Numbered from the stretch's first letter, positions 30,133 to 39,571 are shown. The stretch: DNA of 64,000 nt from Ruminiclostridium cellobioparum DSM 1351 = ATCC 15832 (GCF_000621505.1 NZ_JHYD01000032.1:37153-101152), one strand, 5' to 3'. Notes: generated by a model from the sequence alone, not told the origin. Translations and numbers: made by a program.

Positions 30133-30423
30133 TCAAAAATAAAACATATTAAACAAAATATAAATTACTCTTCTCAGCACACCTATAAGTATAAATGCAA
30201 CTATGGGCGAAAAATCAATCATGGAAAGCATGGAATTGTTCATTAGCCTGGATTGATTCAACATTTTTCTTATTGGTGCAAGCACCGGTTCGGTAATTGT
30301 GTACAACAAATCAACTGCCTTGTTATATCTCGATACCGGCAGCCATGAGATAAGCACTCTGGCAATGAGTGCAAACTCAAATATTTTCAATACCCAATCT
30401 ATAGCATATAAAACTGCATCCAT
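30133..30423 (-). CDS. YggT/YlmG family membrane protein
   Basis: A 96-residue protein with two hydrophobic spans joined by a loop, typical of YggT. The conserved patch ISWLPVSRYNKAVDLLY and EPVLAPIRKML lies between them. The start ATG at 30421-30423 has GGAGGA upstream; the frame is open 14 codons further. It stands between sepF and ylmH. Members affect division-related processes in several bacteria and plastids, but no biochemical activity is known. Confidence 0.9.
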   Translation of the reverse strand: MDAVLYAIDWVLKIFEFALIARVLISWLPVSRYNKAVDLLYTITEPVLAPIRKMLNQSRLMNNSMLSMIDFSPIVAFILIGVLRRVIYILFNMFYF

Positions 30424-30486
30424 CAAAATTCCTCCGAAATAAGAAAACCTTATTATCAGCCCCAAATATCACCAGTCAATGTTCTC

Positions 30487-30963
30487 CTATTTAGCCCATG
30501 GAAATACTGTTTTATTTCTGAGTTCTTCCTTCAAGTCTCCGCTGACATCCACATTGTTTGGAGCTATAACAAATATATCACAGGATACCTTCTGTATGCT
30601 TCCGTCAAGAGCATAGATAGAACCGCTTAAGAAGTCAATTATCCTCTGGGCATCTGCTTTTTCTATGCCTTCCAGATTAATAACCACAGGCTTCTTGCTC
30701 TTCAGGTGGTCGCAGATATCCTGAGCATCATCAAATGTATCCGGCTGAGAAACAACCATCTTAAACTGATTTGCAGAATGAATATTTACTACTTTGCCTG
30801 ACTGCTGCTGCTTTTTGGAATTGTTGAAGAAGTGCGTTTGAATAGGTTCGCTTTTAATATCGTCCCTATAGTCGGTATCGCGAAGATCTAAGTCTTCATC
30901 CTCTTCCTCGTCAATTGCTTCCCATCCGACGAAATTAAAAACTTTGTTTAGAAGTTTTGACAT
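30487..30963 (-). CDS. sepF: Cell division protein SepF
   Basis: SepF tethers FtsZ to the membrane and bundles it into rings. The 158-residue protein starts with an amphipathic membrane-binding segment (MSKLLNKVFNFVGW), has an acidic linker (EEEDEDLDLRD), and a C-terminal SepF domain with VVINLEGIEKADAQRIIDFL and GSIQKVSCDIFVIAPNNVDV. Length and order match the family. It follows ylmE and precedes ylmG. Confidence 0.95.
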   Translation of the reverse strand: MSKLLNKVFNFVGWEAIDEEEDEDLDLRDTDYRDDIKSEPIQTHFFNNSKKQQQSGKVVNIHSANQFKMVVSQPDTFDDAQDICDHLKSKKPVVINLEGIEKADAQRIIDFLSGSIYALDGSIQKVSCDIFVIAPNNVDVSGDLKEELRNKTVFPWAK

Positions 30964-31017
30964 TTCAAATACCTCCTGCGTCTTTAGTAATTTATTTAAT
31001 CTTTTCGCTTGTAAAAT

Positions 31018-31725
31018 TTACTTCTTTGTATAATCCCTCTTTCCAAATATACCGGTACCGATCCTGACAATGTTTGCCCCCTCTTCAATGGCTATCTCAA
31101 AATCGTTGCTCATACCCATGGAAAGATAATCCATATTAACATTATCTATATTTTTATGCTTTATGTCAATATATATATTATAAAGATTCCTAAATACAGG
31201 CCTTATGACCTGTGGGTCCTGAGTAAATGGGGCTATGGTCATAAGTCCTCTGAGAGAAATATTTTCCATCCGGGAAATTATACCTACGTATTCATCTACA
31301 TCACCAGGACTTATTCCAAATTTTGTATCCTCTCCCGAAACATTGACCTGCAAAAGAATATCGATCTTCCTCCCATGCTTTGCAGCCCTTGAGTTAATCT
31401 CTTTGGCAAGCTCCATGCTGTCCACGGAATGTATCATTTCAACCTTATCGATTATATATTTGACTTTATTGGTCTGGAGATGCCCAATCAAATGCCATTT
31501 ACAGTCTGAAGGAAGCCTGTCATATTTTTCGGTCAATTCCTGCACTCTGTTCTCACCCATATCAAGAATACCGTATTCATATACATTTTTGATCCTGTCT
31601 GCCTCAACAGTTTTGGTAACGGCTATCACCCTGATGTCTTCCACTGAGCGGCCGCTCTTTTCGGCTGCCGCTCCCACCCTTTTAAAAATATTATCCAGAT
31701 TGCTTTTAATCTCTGTATCAATCAA
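31018..31725 (-). CDS. YggS/YlmE family PLP-binding protein
   Basis: A 235-residue member of the PLPBP/YggS family, which controls free pyridoxal phosphate and amino-acid balance without a known catalytic role. The PLP lysine lies in VIAVTKTV (about residue 37); GENRVQEL, WHLIGHLQTNK and LSMGMSNDFEIAI are further hallmarks. The start is TTG (31723-31725) behind GGAGGG, and it overlaps the preceding HlyD-like gene by 8 bp. It opens the ylm/sepF part of the operon. Confidence 0.94.
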   Translation of the reverse strand: MIDTEIKSNLDNIFKRVGAAAEKSGRSVEDIRVIAVTKTVEADRIKNVYEYGILDMGENRVQELTEKYDRLPSDCKWHLIGHLQTNKVKYIIDKVEMIHSVDSMELAKEINSRAAKHGRKIDILLQVNVSGEDTKFGISPGDVDEYVGIISRMENISLRGLMTIAPFTQDPQVIRPVFRNLYNIYIDIKHKNIDNVNMDYLSMGMSNDFEIAIEEGANIVRIGTGIFGKRDYTKK

Positions 31726-32974
31726 CTGTCTGTCCCTCCTGTATATTCTTAGGATTTAGGATATATGTATTATACAAGGCGATGGTATTTGTATTTTCGC
31801 CCTCTAAATTGTCGATAATGACTGCACTCTCATTCATACCTACGATCCTCACCTTTTTTATGGCAGCCGTATGACCCTTGACAACGGTGATCAGCGCAGT
31901 TTTGTTTTTGGTATCAATGTTCTGCAAAGAACTGTAGGGTACTTTCAAACCCGTATAGCTGGATAATATTATATCTGCGTTTACCCTTCTCAAACCCACT
32001 GTCTCATTTAAGCCCGCATCAAATTTAAAGGCTATGATTCTTTTTCCGTCTATAAGGTCAGAGCTGTAAACTATCTTTGCTTCGATATTCAAACCCGTAT
32101 CATTGATCCTGAGGGTGACGGTTTTATCAAGCTGCAGGGATTTGCAGTATTTTTCATCAACAGCCGTCACCATGTAGCTGTCCAGATCCTTGACCAGCTT
32201 TGCAACAGGTTTCCCCTTGGCCGCATCAATGACATTGAAATCCCTGTTGGTTTCCCTGGTTGTTATTTTCTCAAGCTCCTTCGGTGTAATATTCCTGATG
32301 GTCTCCGGAGTGAGTATGGATTCATAGCCGTCTATGGCATAGGATATCAATCCTGAACTCTTTGTCCGTATTTCTTTGATATTGTTGTTCAATTTGCCCT
32401 GTATAGCGGCTTTTTCATTCTTAAGCTTGTTTATATACGCCGCCGACTTGCTGCTGTCACCAAAAATATCAGACTTCCTGTAAACGATCCTGTCTATGCT
32501 GGAAAGACTGTTGTAGCTTTCAACAAGGCTGCCGCGGATGGATTGCTGGGCAAGATTTTTAACCTCTTCAATTATTTCCGAATCCAGTTTTTTTATGTCA
32601 CTGGAAAACATATTTATATTTTCCTTCTGTGCCTTTTGTGCCCGCTCAATCTCCATTTCCTTGGTTTTTAGCTCCTCATAGGTGGATACCGGAACATTTT
32701 TGACTACAGAAGCTATTCTGTAAAAGGCAGGGACCTTCTCCCCGTCTACCGCATCCATTACACAATTGCCTGTTTCGGGCGACAAAATGAGTTCTTCATT
32801 TCTTATGAAAACTCCGTCTATATTCTGTGTGTCCTCTATCTTGCCTATTTTGAGTATGTCAGTTTCGACACCGTTTCCATATATGATAAATAACAGCGCC
32901 GGAAGGTATATTAACAGAAATACACCTGCTATGAGGGTTCCTATTCTGACACTCTGCTTTTTAAAAACACTCAT
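31718..32974 (-). CDS. HlyD-like membrane protein
   Basis: A 418-residue protein with one N-terminal membrane span (residues ~15-35), then an extracytoplasmic region with a coiled coil (about 110-215) and beta-barrel-like segments towards the C-terminus. The overall layout resembles HlyD/membrane-fusion adaptors, but I see no partner exporter here. It lies between a methionine gamma-lyase family gene and ylmE in the division cluster, so a cell-envelope role is possible. The ATG at 32972-32974 has GGAG six bases upstream and is preferred to the ATG four codons earlier. Confidence 0.75.
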   Translation of the reverse strand: MSVFKKQSVRIGTLIAGVFLLIYLPALLFIIYGNGVETDILKIGKIEDTQNIDGVFIRNEELILSPETGNCVMDAVDGEKVPAFYRIASVVKNVPVSTYEELKTKEMEIERAQKAQKENINMFSSDIKKLDSEIIEEVKNLAQQSIRGSLVESYNSLSSIDRIVYRKSDIFGDSSKSAAYINKLKNEKAAIQGKLNNNIKEIRTKSSGLISYAIDGYESILTPETIRNITPKELEKITTRETNRDFNVIDAAKGKPVAKLVKDLDSYMVTAVDEKYCKSLQLDKTVTLRINDTGLNIEAKIVYSSDLIDGKRIIAFKFDAGLNETVGLRRVNADIILSSYTGLKVPYSSLQNIDTKNKTALITVVKGHTAAIKKVRIVGMNESAVIIDNLEGENTNTIALYNTYILNPKNIQEGQTVD

Positions 32975-32997
32975 GTACAACTCCATTTCCGCAGCGG

Positions 32998-34284
32998 CTA
33001 TTTGTCCCTGCTATTGAACAATTTCTGCAGCGCTATGATATTTCCAAGCTTTACATGCTCATATACCAGACCGCCCTGCATATACGCTATATACGGACTC
33101 TTTATGGGCGCATCGGCGCTGAGCTCTATGGAGGAGCCCTGAACAAAGGCTCCTGCCGCCATTATCACCGGGGAATCATAGCCGGGCATCTCCCAGGGCT
33201 GGGGTGTTACATAGGAATCCACCGGTGAACCCTTCTGGATACCCTGGCAGAATGCTATGAGGCTTTGTTCGTTATCGAATTTTACAGCTTGGATTATGTC
33301 ACTTCTTTTTGCATCGACTGAAGGCAGTGTTTCAAAGCCGGCACGTTCCATAAGGGCAGCACAGAACACCGCTCCCTTCAAGCTTTCGGCTACAACATGA
33401 GGTGCCATGAACAGGCCCTGGAACATCAGTCTGTTATTGCCCAGTGAAGCCCCTACTTCTTTTCCCAGTCCCGGAGATGTCAGTCTAAAGGCAGCCTGCT
33501 CCACCAGCTCTTTTCTGCCTGCAATATAGCCCCCTGTCAAAGCCAGTCCGCCTCCCGGATTTTTTATAAGGGAGCCTGCTATTATATCTGCCCCCGCCTC
33601 AATCGGTTCAACCTCTTCTACAAATTCCCCGTAGCAGTTGTCAACCATGACAATTATTGAACTGTTTATGGACTTGACAGTGCTTATAACACTTTTTATG
33701 TCTTCAATGCACAATGCATCTCTCCAGGAATACCCTCTTGAGCGCTGGAGCATTGCCATTTTTGTTGAAGGCGTGACAACCCTGCGTATTTGTTCCAAAT
33801 CAGGTTTCCCGTCAGGCCTTAATTCCACCTGTCTGTAATTGACTCCGAATTCCTTCAGAGAACCGCAGTTCTCACCTCTGATCCCTATTACTTCCTCCAA
33901 TGTATCATAGGGCTTGCCGGTAACGGCCACCAGCTGGTCTCCCGGTCTGAGATTGCCAAAAAGACACAGTGCCAGAGCCTGTGTACCTGAGACTATCTGA
34001 TGTCTGACCAGTGCATCTTCCGCACAAAAAATATTTGCATACACACTGTCGAGAACTTCCCTTCCCCTGTCATCATAACCGTAGCCGGTAGTTCCGTTGA
34101 AATGTGAATCGCTGAGTTTGTTGTCCTGCATTGCCTTGATTACTTTTAACTGGTTTATCTGTTTGGTATTCTCTATTCTTTCAAAAACCTTCTGAGCGTC
34201 CTTTTCGGCCTGCTCAGCCAGTTCAATCACCCTGTCCTCAATTTCAAAGTACTGTTTCAAATATTCCCTTATTTTAAAATCCAT
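32998..34284 (-). CDS. Methionine gamma-lyase / aluminium-resistance family PLP protein
   Basis: A 428-residue fold-type I PLP enzyme of the YnbB family. SDSHFNGTTGYGYDDRGRE, SGTQALALCLFG and VDNCYGEF lead up to the PLP lysine in AGSLIKNPGGG (about residue 237). The family was named from an aluminium-resistance gene and from similarity to methionine gamma-lyase; the true substrate is unclear. The ATG at 34282-34284 has GAGGA upstream; the frame remains open for 31 codons before it without similarity. It precedes the HlyD-like gene by 23 bp. Confidence 0.88.
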   Translation of the reverse strand: MDFKIREYLKQYFEIEDRVIELAEQAEKDAQKVFERIENTKQINQLKVIKAMQDNKLSDSHFNGTTGYGYDDRGREVLDSVYANIFCAEDALVRHQIVSGTQALALCLFGNLRPGDQLVAVTGKPYDTLEEVIGIRGENCGSLKEFGVNYRQVELRPDGKPDLEQIRRVVTPSTKMAMLQRSRGYSWRDALCIEDIKSVISTVKSINSSIIVMVDNCYGEFVEEVEPIEAGADIIAGSLIKNPGGGLALTGGYIAGRKELVEQAAFRLTSPGLGKEVGASLGNNRLMFQGLFMAPHVVAESLKGAVFCAALMERAGFETLPSVDAKRSDIIQAVKFDNEQSLIAFCQGIQKGSPVDSYVTPQPWEMPGYDSPVIMAAGAFVQGSSIELSADAPIKSPYIAYMQGGLVYEHVKLGNIIALQKLFNSRDK

Positions 34285-34507
34285 CAACCATTCCTCTTTC
34301 GTATAAGTATAAATAAAAATTAGCTTTTTAATAGAATTATATACCATTTTGAAGCCGCTAGCTAGTGTCTGTAACATCTAAAACGTATATTGCCGGCGTA
34401 GAAAATTTTTGCAGCTAAGGCGGAGGATAAATGCAATAATTAAGAGATAATAAATATTTAATTGTAATTGAACAAAATTTTATTCAAATTGGAAGTCGAC
34501 TTATGTG

Positions 34508-35125
34508 CTATTCAAATTCTGCAATTTTTATGCTTTTTAAAATACCTAAAATCTGCCCCTTGTTTTTTTGAAATGAAGTTTCACTCATTTTTATTATTGC
34601 ACCGTTGAATGCATCTCCAAGAACAAGATAAATCTTTATATTTTCTTGTGATTTCTGGTATAGAATTTTCCCTTTGACTCCGGCAGTTGTGGTAAAGTTT
34701 TCACTTGTAAAACCGTCTGTCAGGAGGCCGATGTGACCAAACTGATGATAAACATAGATGAGATCATTTTTATTGCTTTCAACATATATGGAAATACCAC
34801 GCTGGGGATCACCATCCGGCAAATCAGGTGATGATTTGCCATCAATGGAAACTTCCCACTCTGCAGGATAATCTACACTTAATTTAAATTCATCATTACT
34901 GTATGCTTTGGGATTTTCTATTGTATATTTGCTTATATCTGCAAATAACTTTGATTCGGTTTTTTCCAGTGTAACTTCATCTCCGGTGGAAGTTGAAGTT
35001 ATTTGATTCCCATGTGTGCCATAAGGTTCATTCGAGTTATTTTCATTTATTGTACTGCACCCCGGCAGCAGAATTAAAATTGACAGAACCAATACAACCA
35101 GTTTAAAGCTTGCCAACCACTTCAT
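34508..35125 (-). CDS. Secreted lipoprotein, PsbP-like domain
   Basis: A 205-residue predicted lipoprotein: N-terminal hydrophobic stretch with lipobox LLPGC (Cys23), an Asn/Ser/Thr-rich linker to about residue 60, then a compact domain with DEFKLSVDYPAEWEVS, as seen in PsbP-like domains of bacterial lipoproteins. GGAGGT lies upstream of the ATG. No function can be assigned. It is read alone on the minus strand, between the methionine gamma-lyase family gene and the NlpC/P60-like gene. Confidence 0.72.
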   Translation of the reverse strand: MKWLASFKLVVLVLSILILLPGCSTINENNSNEPYGTHGNQITSTSTGDEVTLEKTESKLFADISKYTIENPKAYSNDEFKLSVDYPAEWEVSIDGKSSPDLPDGDPQRGISIYVESNKNDLIYVYHQFGHIGLLTDGFTSENFTTTAGVKGKILYQKSQENIKIYLVLGDAFNGAIIKMSETSFQKNKGQILGILKSIKIAEFE

Positions 35126-35176
35126 AAAATAGTACCTCCACTTATTTTCTTAATTCCATTATATACAATAAAAATT

Positions 35177-35229
35177 AAAATGCCTTCGTAAAGAGCAATA
35201 AAAAACTTTTTATGTTTACGAAGGCATTT
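35177..35229 (-). terminator. Intrinsic terminator after the Ig-like/NlpC-like gene
   Basis: Arms AAATGCCTTCGTAAA and TTTACGAAGGCATTT form a 15-bp perfect stem with a long A/T-rich loop, followed on the minus strand by TTTAATTTTT. It lies just after the stop at 35238. Confidence 0.75.
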
Positions 35230-35237
35230 ATAATTAC

Positions 35238-36308
35238 CTATTTTTTAGCGAAAGGCATATATTTCCTATTTGCCAATTGATCATAAGTCCAATATGTAAT
35301 ATCACAATAAGGATCCGTTTGCTCAAAACACTGAACTTTTGAATCCGTGGTAAAATTGACTGCGATCACAAAAACATGGCCTCCAGTGTTGTCTGAAGTT
35401 CGATATACAACAGCATCACCGGTCTGCAACAACTTATATGAATTTTTTAGTTCTGAAGCCGAGGGCGAAGTAGGAGTATCTGCATTATAACTGCCGACTT
35501 TTGGATAAGTACCTTTTTTTATGCCATTATAAAAACTTAAAGTGGTTTGTCTTGATATCCCCCATGAGAAACTTGTAAAACCGGAACAATCATTCCCATA
35601 TCTTGGCATAATATTTGGAGAAGTAATTGAAGTATAAAAATCACTTTTTGACTGTGCAGATTTAAAGCCTGCTTCATCTACTTGGTTTGGTGTTTGTGAA
35701 TATGGAATACCAATACAGGTCGTATCTTTCTCAAATGTATATAAGTCTTTCCATCCTGTTAAATCTTTAGCAGGTCTCCATATATACGCTATCATAGCCA
35801 TAGCCTTATCACGAATTTCTTGTCTTTCAGAATTGGTTAAGCTAAGAGTTCCAAGCATGTCATCATTGCTTTTCCTACTTTTAAAAATTTCATTTAAAGC
35901 CTTTTCTTCTTTAATAAGGTCTATCTCTTTTAAAATTTCAACATCAATATATTTTTCAAACCCTTCGTATGATACTTTGATCCTTGTTTTCCCTTTACCT
36001 TTTGCTAATATCCTGCCCTCAAATGCAACAGCAATATTTTGATTATCAGTCTCCCATTTTGCATCATAGTTAACATTCATTACTGTATTGTCATCCAATG
36101 TTGCATAACAATCAACAAATTCAGAATATCCGTTACTTTCAATAACCACATTACTTGCTGAAGTTTCCAAACCTACACATACTTTTTCTGTTCCAATGAA
36201 TAAATCCGGTTTAACAGCAGGATCATCATTTTCAGCATAAATACCAAAAACCGATATGCTGAAACACAAAACAATTAAAATACATAAAAAACTTTTAAAT
36301 CTTTTCAT
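35238..36308 (-). CDS. Secreted protein with Ig-like and NlpC/P60-like domains
   Basis: A 356-residue secreted protein. A signal peptide ends around residue 25 (SVFGIYAEND). Residues about 60-130 look like a bacterial Ig-like (Big_2) domain (WETDNQNIAVAFEGRILAKG). The C-terminal domain has the NlpC/P60-type pattern: NDCSGFTSFSWG with the putative catalytic Cys, then LQTGDAVVYRT and GGHVFVIAV with the His. This suggests a cell-wall peptidase or amidase, though conservation is weak. GGAGG lies upstream of the ATG. The long region before it contains two hairpins (36405-36425, 36449-36496). Confidence 0.78.
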   Translation of the reverse strand: MKRFKSFLCILIVLCFSISVFGIYAENDDPAVKPDLFIGTEKVCVGLETSASNVVIESNGYSEFVDCYATLDDNTVMNVNYDAKWETDNQNIAVAFEGRILAKGKGKTRIKVSYEGFEKYIDVEILKEIDLIKEEKALNEIFKSRKSNDDMLGTLSLTNSERQEIRDKAMAMIAYIWRPAKDLTGWKDLYTFEKDTTCIGIPYSQTPNQVDEAGFKSAQSKSDFYTSITSPNIMPRYGNDCSGFTSFSWGISRQTTLSFYNGIKKGTYPKVGSYNADTPTSPSASELKNSYKLLQTGDAVVYRTSDNTGGHVFVIAVNFTTDSKVQCFEQTDPYCDITYWTYDQLANRKYMPFAKK

Positions 36309-36404
36309 AAAAATACCTCCAAAATTTATAGTTTCATGGGATAAGATAACAAGTACCTGACTTTCCTCCTTCTTATTAGTTCTCTCTTCACAAATATCCC
36401 ATAG

Positions 36405-36425
36405 AGGTATATAATGAATATACCT
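36405..36425. repeat. Short perfect hairpin upstream of the NlpC-like gene
   Basis: AGGTATAT and ATATACCT around a 5-nt loop, about 100 bp upstream of the minus-strand start at 36308. In a transcript from further upstream it would sit in the 5' leader. A second long-range pairing (ATGGGATA near 36400 with TATCCCAT near 36340) is possible. I could not match it to a known riboswitch. Confidence 0.4.
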
Positions 36426-36448
36426 TTTCTCTGTAAAGAGGTTGGTGA

Positions 36449-36496
36449 AAGCTTTCGATCAAGAATACCGACCAAGTAAGAATTGATCGAAAGCTT
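36449..36496. repeat. 14-bp perfect inverted repeat between divergent genes
   Basis: AAGCTTTCGATCAA (36449-36462) and TTGATCGAAAGCTT (36483-36496), with a 20-nt loop. No T-tract follows on either strand, so it does not look like a terminator. It lies in the 454-bp gap between the divergent NlpC-like and RluA-like genes. The rest of that gap is AT-rich and holds the promoter at 36690-36718. Confidence 0.6.
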
Positions 36497-36689
36497 CCTT
36501 TAAACTACAGATAATATTACAGAATACATTATCTTCCAGTTTATGTTTATTGTAACACCGCTTGGAATATATTTCAATTAATTACAATATTATTTATTTT
36601 GTGATTTTTTTCGTTTTATCATTTCGAGCCTGCCAATATGTTTATCATATTTTTCCGTAATTTACTTTACAAAATAAGAATATTCAAAG

Positions 36690-36718
36690 TTGAGCTAATT
36701 ATTTAATGCCTGTATAAT
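36690..36718 (+). promoter_or_regulatory. Promoter of the second RluA-family gene
   Basis: TTGAGC (36690-36695), 17-bp spacer, TATAAT (36713-36718), with an upstream G typical of extended -10 regions. It lies about 45 bp before the start codon at 36763. Confidence 0.65.
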
Positions 36719-36762
36719 AGCTGTAGAAGTTTTATTATGGCTGCTCAACCATGGAGGAAATA

Positions 36763-37668
36763 ATGATTTTAGAGCACAAAGCTGATATTTCCGATGCAGG
36801 CAGGCCCCTGAAATACATTCTGAAGGGCAGACTGCAAATATCCGAAAGGTTGGTTAAAAAACTAAAATTCCAAAATAAAATTTATGTAAACAGTGAAGCT
36901 GTTCACGTAAATTTTATTATAAAAGAAAACGATCAGATTAGAGTTGAACTCGAACTTGAAGAATACTGTGAGTATATTGAACCACAGGACATTCCCATAG
37001 ATATAATTTACGAGGATAACTGTCTCCTGGTGCTGAACAAGCAGTCCGGAACCGTGGTTCACCCTACCAGCAGCCATCCCGATTCCACAATAGCAAACGG
37101 GATTGTTTATTATCTTAAGGGAAAAGGCATTTCCAAAAAAGTCAGACCTGTCAGCAGGCTGGACAGAGAAACCTCCGGCATTATTATCTTTGCAAAAAAT
37201 CAGTTTGCACAGGAGGCACTTATCCGGCAGATGAAGGCAAAAATTTTTGAAAAGGAGTACCTGGGCATTGTCCAGGGTATACCACTTTCAAACGCAGGCA
37301 CCATTGATCTGCCCATTGACAGAAAGCCCGGAAGCATTATGCTGAGACATGTTTCCGAGACGGGAGCACCTTCGGTAACACATTATGCGGTCATGGAGAG
37401 TTTCCCTTTGCATAATGCAGCTTTACTTAAATTTAAGTTGGAAACCGGAAGAACCCACCAGATCAGAGTCCACTGCCAGGCCATGGGTTTTCCCATATAT
37501 GGAGATACACTTTATTCTGAAAATACAGGTTTATTAATTTCCCGCCAGGCTCTCCATTCCCATATTACCAAAATAGTTCATCCTGAAACCCATAAGGAAG
37601 TTATCTTCAATGCTGAACTGCCCCAGGACATGAAGGCAGTGCTGGAAATAATGCGAAATAGTCTGTAA
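36763..37668 (+). CDS. Pseudouridine synthase, RluA family (second copy)
   Basis: A 301-residue paralogue of the enzyme at 4745-5659. An S4-like RNA-binding region covers residues 15-75. The catalytic motif is SRLDRETSGI (Asp near residue 139), and RTHQIRVH follows near residue 228. The N-terminal half differs strongly from the first copy, so a different rRNA or tRNA uridine is likely; the target is not known. The ATG at 36763-36765 has GGAGG; the ATG 12 bases earlier overlaps that site. It is a plus-strand gene with its own promoter, followed by the MerR-like gene. Confidence 0.9.
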   Translation: MILEHKADISDAGRPLKYILKGRLQISERLVKKLKFQNKIYVNSEAVHVNFIIKENDQIRVELELEEYCEYIEPQDIPIDIIYEDNCLLVLNKQSGTVVHPTSSHPDSTIANGIVYYLKGKGISKKVRPVSRLDRETSGIIIFAKNQFAQEALIRQMKAKIFEKEYLGIVQGIPLSNAGTIDLPIDRKPGSIMLRHVSETGAPSVTHYAVMESFPLHNAALLKFKLETGRTHQIRVHCQAMGFPIYGDTLYSENTGLLISRQALHSHITKIVHPETHKEVIFNAELPQDMKAVLEIMRNSL

Positions 37669-37779
37669 ATATTTTACATCAACCTCCTGATATGCTACTA
37701 TCTTCATATGAAATAGATTTGCGCCGGGTTAAAATACCGGTTCTACAAATGAAAAAGGATTTGTCAGGAGGAATTTTAT

Positions 37780-38391
37780 ATGGATATTTTAAAGGATCGG
37801 TATTCTATAACAGAGTTAAGCGAATGTTTAAATATAACTGATCATGCTTTAAGATTTTATGAAAAGGAGTTCGGGCTGAAAATCCCCAAGGACAGCAGAG
37901 GCAGGAGATTTTATACCACCGAGCTGGCGAATGTCATGTACCAGATCAAGGATATGCGCGATCAGGGACTCGAACTTAAAGCCATAAGAAAAATACTGGA
38001 AGATGAGCATATCATAAAGGTCAATCCTCCGGGTACAGCTTTAAATTCATCAGTTCAGCTTAATGAGGCTCAGTTGCCCGCGATCATGGGCCATGCTGCT
38101 TCACAACTGAGCAGCACCGAGCTTACTGCAATTATCGATGCACTCAACAATATGAAGGAACAGGTTTTTAATAATATTTCTACAGAGCTTTTGTCAACCA
38201 GGGAACAGATATCAAAGGAGATACATAAATCGAAGCTTGAGCTGGGAGCATGTGTTGAAAACAGTTCAAGAAAACTTGAGATCAAACTTGACAGACACTT
38301 CCAGGAGGTCGACAGAAATATCACCAGCTGGAGAGAACGGAAAAGCACCTCTCTTGGGGGAAGGCTGAAGAAATTAATCGGAAAGGCGTAA
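37780..38391 (+). CDS. MerR-like DNA-binding protein with C-terminal coiled coil
   Basis: A 203-residue protein. The first ~75 residues form a MerR-type helix-turn-helix (YSITELSECLNITDHALRFYEKEFGL, split here as YSITELSECL then NITDHALRFYEKEFGL; IRKILED closes it). A linker and a coiled coil follow (residues ~110-185), ending in a basic GGRLKKLIGKA tail. No effector-binding domain is seen, so it resembles RacA-like or plasmid/phage-type MerR proteins that bind DNA structurally more than a classical metal-responsive MerR. GGAGG lies upstream of the ATG. A terminator follows. Confidence 0.78.
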   Translation: MDILKDRYSITELSECLNITDHALRFYEKEFGLKIPKDSRGRRFYTTELANVMYQIKDMRDQGLELKAIRKILEDEHIIKVNPPGTALNSSVQLNEAQLPAIMGHAASQLSSTELTAIIDALNNMKEQVFNNISTELLSTREQISKEIHKSKLELGACVENSSRKLEIKLDRHFQEVDRNITSWRERKSTSLGGRLKKLIGKA

Positions 38392-38492
38392 ATGGACCAG
38401 ACTTATCTTCAAAAATATTGATATTTTCATGAATATACTCATTGCTAAATTTTGAGACTAACATAACTTTATACTCCTTTTTGTCATCCGGT

Positions 38493-38531
38493 AAAAAGGC
38501 GCTGCCTTTTTTATAAAGACAACGCCTTTTT
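38493..38531 (+). terminator. Intrinsic terminator after the MerR-like gene
   Basis: AAAAAGGCG and CGCCTTTTT form a 9-bp stem ending in a T-tract and then TGTTTT. A nested AAAAGGC/GCCTTTTTT pairing is also possible. It lies about 100 bp after the stop. Confidence 0.6.
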
Positions 38532-38668
38532 GTTTTACACCTGATTAGATATGATCACGACACCAACTGCTTGGCGCTGAGCAATCGTTATTTCACAGAC
38601 TTACTCTCATGTTTTCTGTATTAAATTTGCAGCACTTATTCAGTACAATGTGCAGCATAGAAAATATT

Positions 38669-39571
38669 TTATTTCAGCTTAAAGTGTATTTTGGATTTTT
38701 CAGCATCCTTCTCTCCTGATTTACGAAGCACTAAATAATTGGTATCATTCTTATATACCGGAATAATTGCTTTTCCTTCGGCAGAGTATGATTCCGTCAT
38801 ACCAACATCCAATCTCGCAGTCCCGGCCTTGCTTACCGCACTGCTCAGAGAGCCTTCAAAACCATAGTCTCTTGTTCCGATAATCCAACTTTTATCCGCT
38901 GTTTCCACTCCCCAGATATTAGGGGTCCAATATGTTGACAAACTGCTTTTCATGCCTGTATTATTTATCAATACTTTTGCATCTTTTACTTCCCATAGTA
39001 TGTTAACCATAACATATTCAATCCGTGAATCATTTGAACTATTCTTAATTCCCAATGCAGCAATCTCATCCTTGGTAATTGGAGTAACTTTTTTTACGGT
39101 ACAAGAATAAGTGCCGCTGATTTTATTATCTTTCTCTGTCAACTGAGAGGTTGATGACCAGGTAAACTTTTCATTTATAGGAACGGGCGAGCTTAAAGAA
39201 CCATCGGCGCTTGTTGTTGAACCGCTTGTTTTGGATCCGCTTGAAGAATTGCCATCCTGCGTCGGTATGCCATCTTCACCCGCTGTACTTGTAACATTAT
39301 ATGTACCGTCACCTTTACTGTCATATTTGACCGCAGCACCAAGGTCTTCTGCAAATTCCTTTATTGGCACATATGTTTTCCCATTATAGACAATGGGATA
39401 TAATATCTCCTTTTTGTCATTCTTCGGCTGGAATTTTGCATTATCGATATTGATAACAATCCCTTTATTAAGGAACGCCTTGATGGCGGTAACATTCGTT
39501 GCCGCAAATGCGCCAGAAGTAAAGGAAAGAAGCACCAGAACAGCTACAATCGATAAATATTTTTTCTTCAT
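38669..39571 (-). CDS. Secreted protein with copper-amine-oxidase-like stalk domain
   Basis: A 300-residue secreted protein. The signal peptide ends near SGAFA-ATN. Residues about 30-105 match the stalk domain found at the N-terminus of many clostridial surface proteins (GKTYVPIKEFAEDLGAAVKYD). A Ser/Gly/Thr-rich linker follows, then an unrecognised ~170-residue domain with an Ig-like strand pattern. No catalytic motif is seen. GGAGG precedes the ATG at 39569-39571, and a good promoter lies at 39674-39702. A surface-binding role is a guess. Confidence 0.78.
   Translation of the reverse strand: MKKKYLSIVAVLVLLSFTSGAFAATNVTAIKAFLNKGIVINIDNAKFQPKNDKKEILYPIVYNGKTYVPIKEFAEDLGAAVKYDSKGDGTYNVTSTAGEDGIPTQDGNSSSGSKTSGSTTSADGSLSSPVPINEKFTWSSTSQLTEKDNKISGTYSCTVKKVTPITKDEIAALGIKNSSNDSRIEYVMVNILWEVKDAKVLINNTGMKSSLSTYWTPNIWGVETADKSWIIGTRDYGFEGSLSSAVSKAGTARLDVGMTESYSAEGKAIIPVYKNDTNYLVLRKSGEKDAEKSKIHFKLK

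Noticed and set aside
36309..36560. c-di-AMP or c-di-GMP riboswitch before the NlpC-like gene
   Set aside because: The hairpins are real, but the conserved core sequences of those classes are not found.
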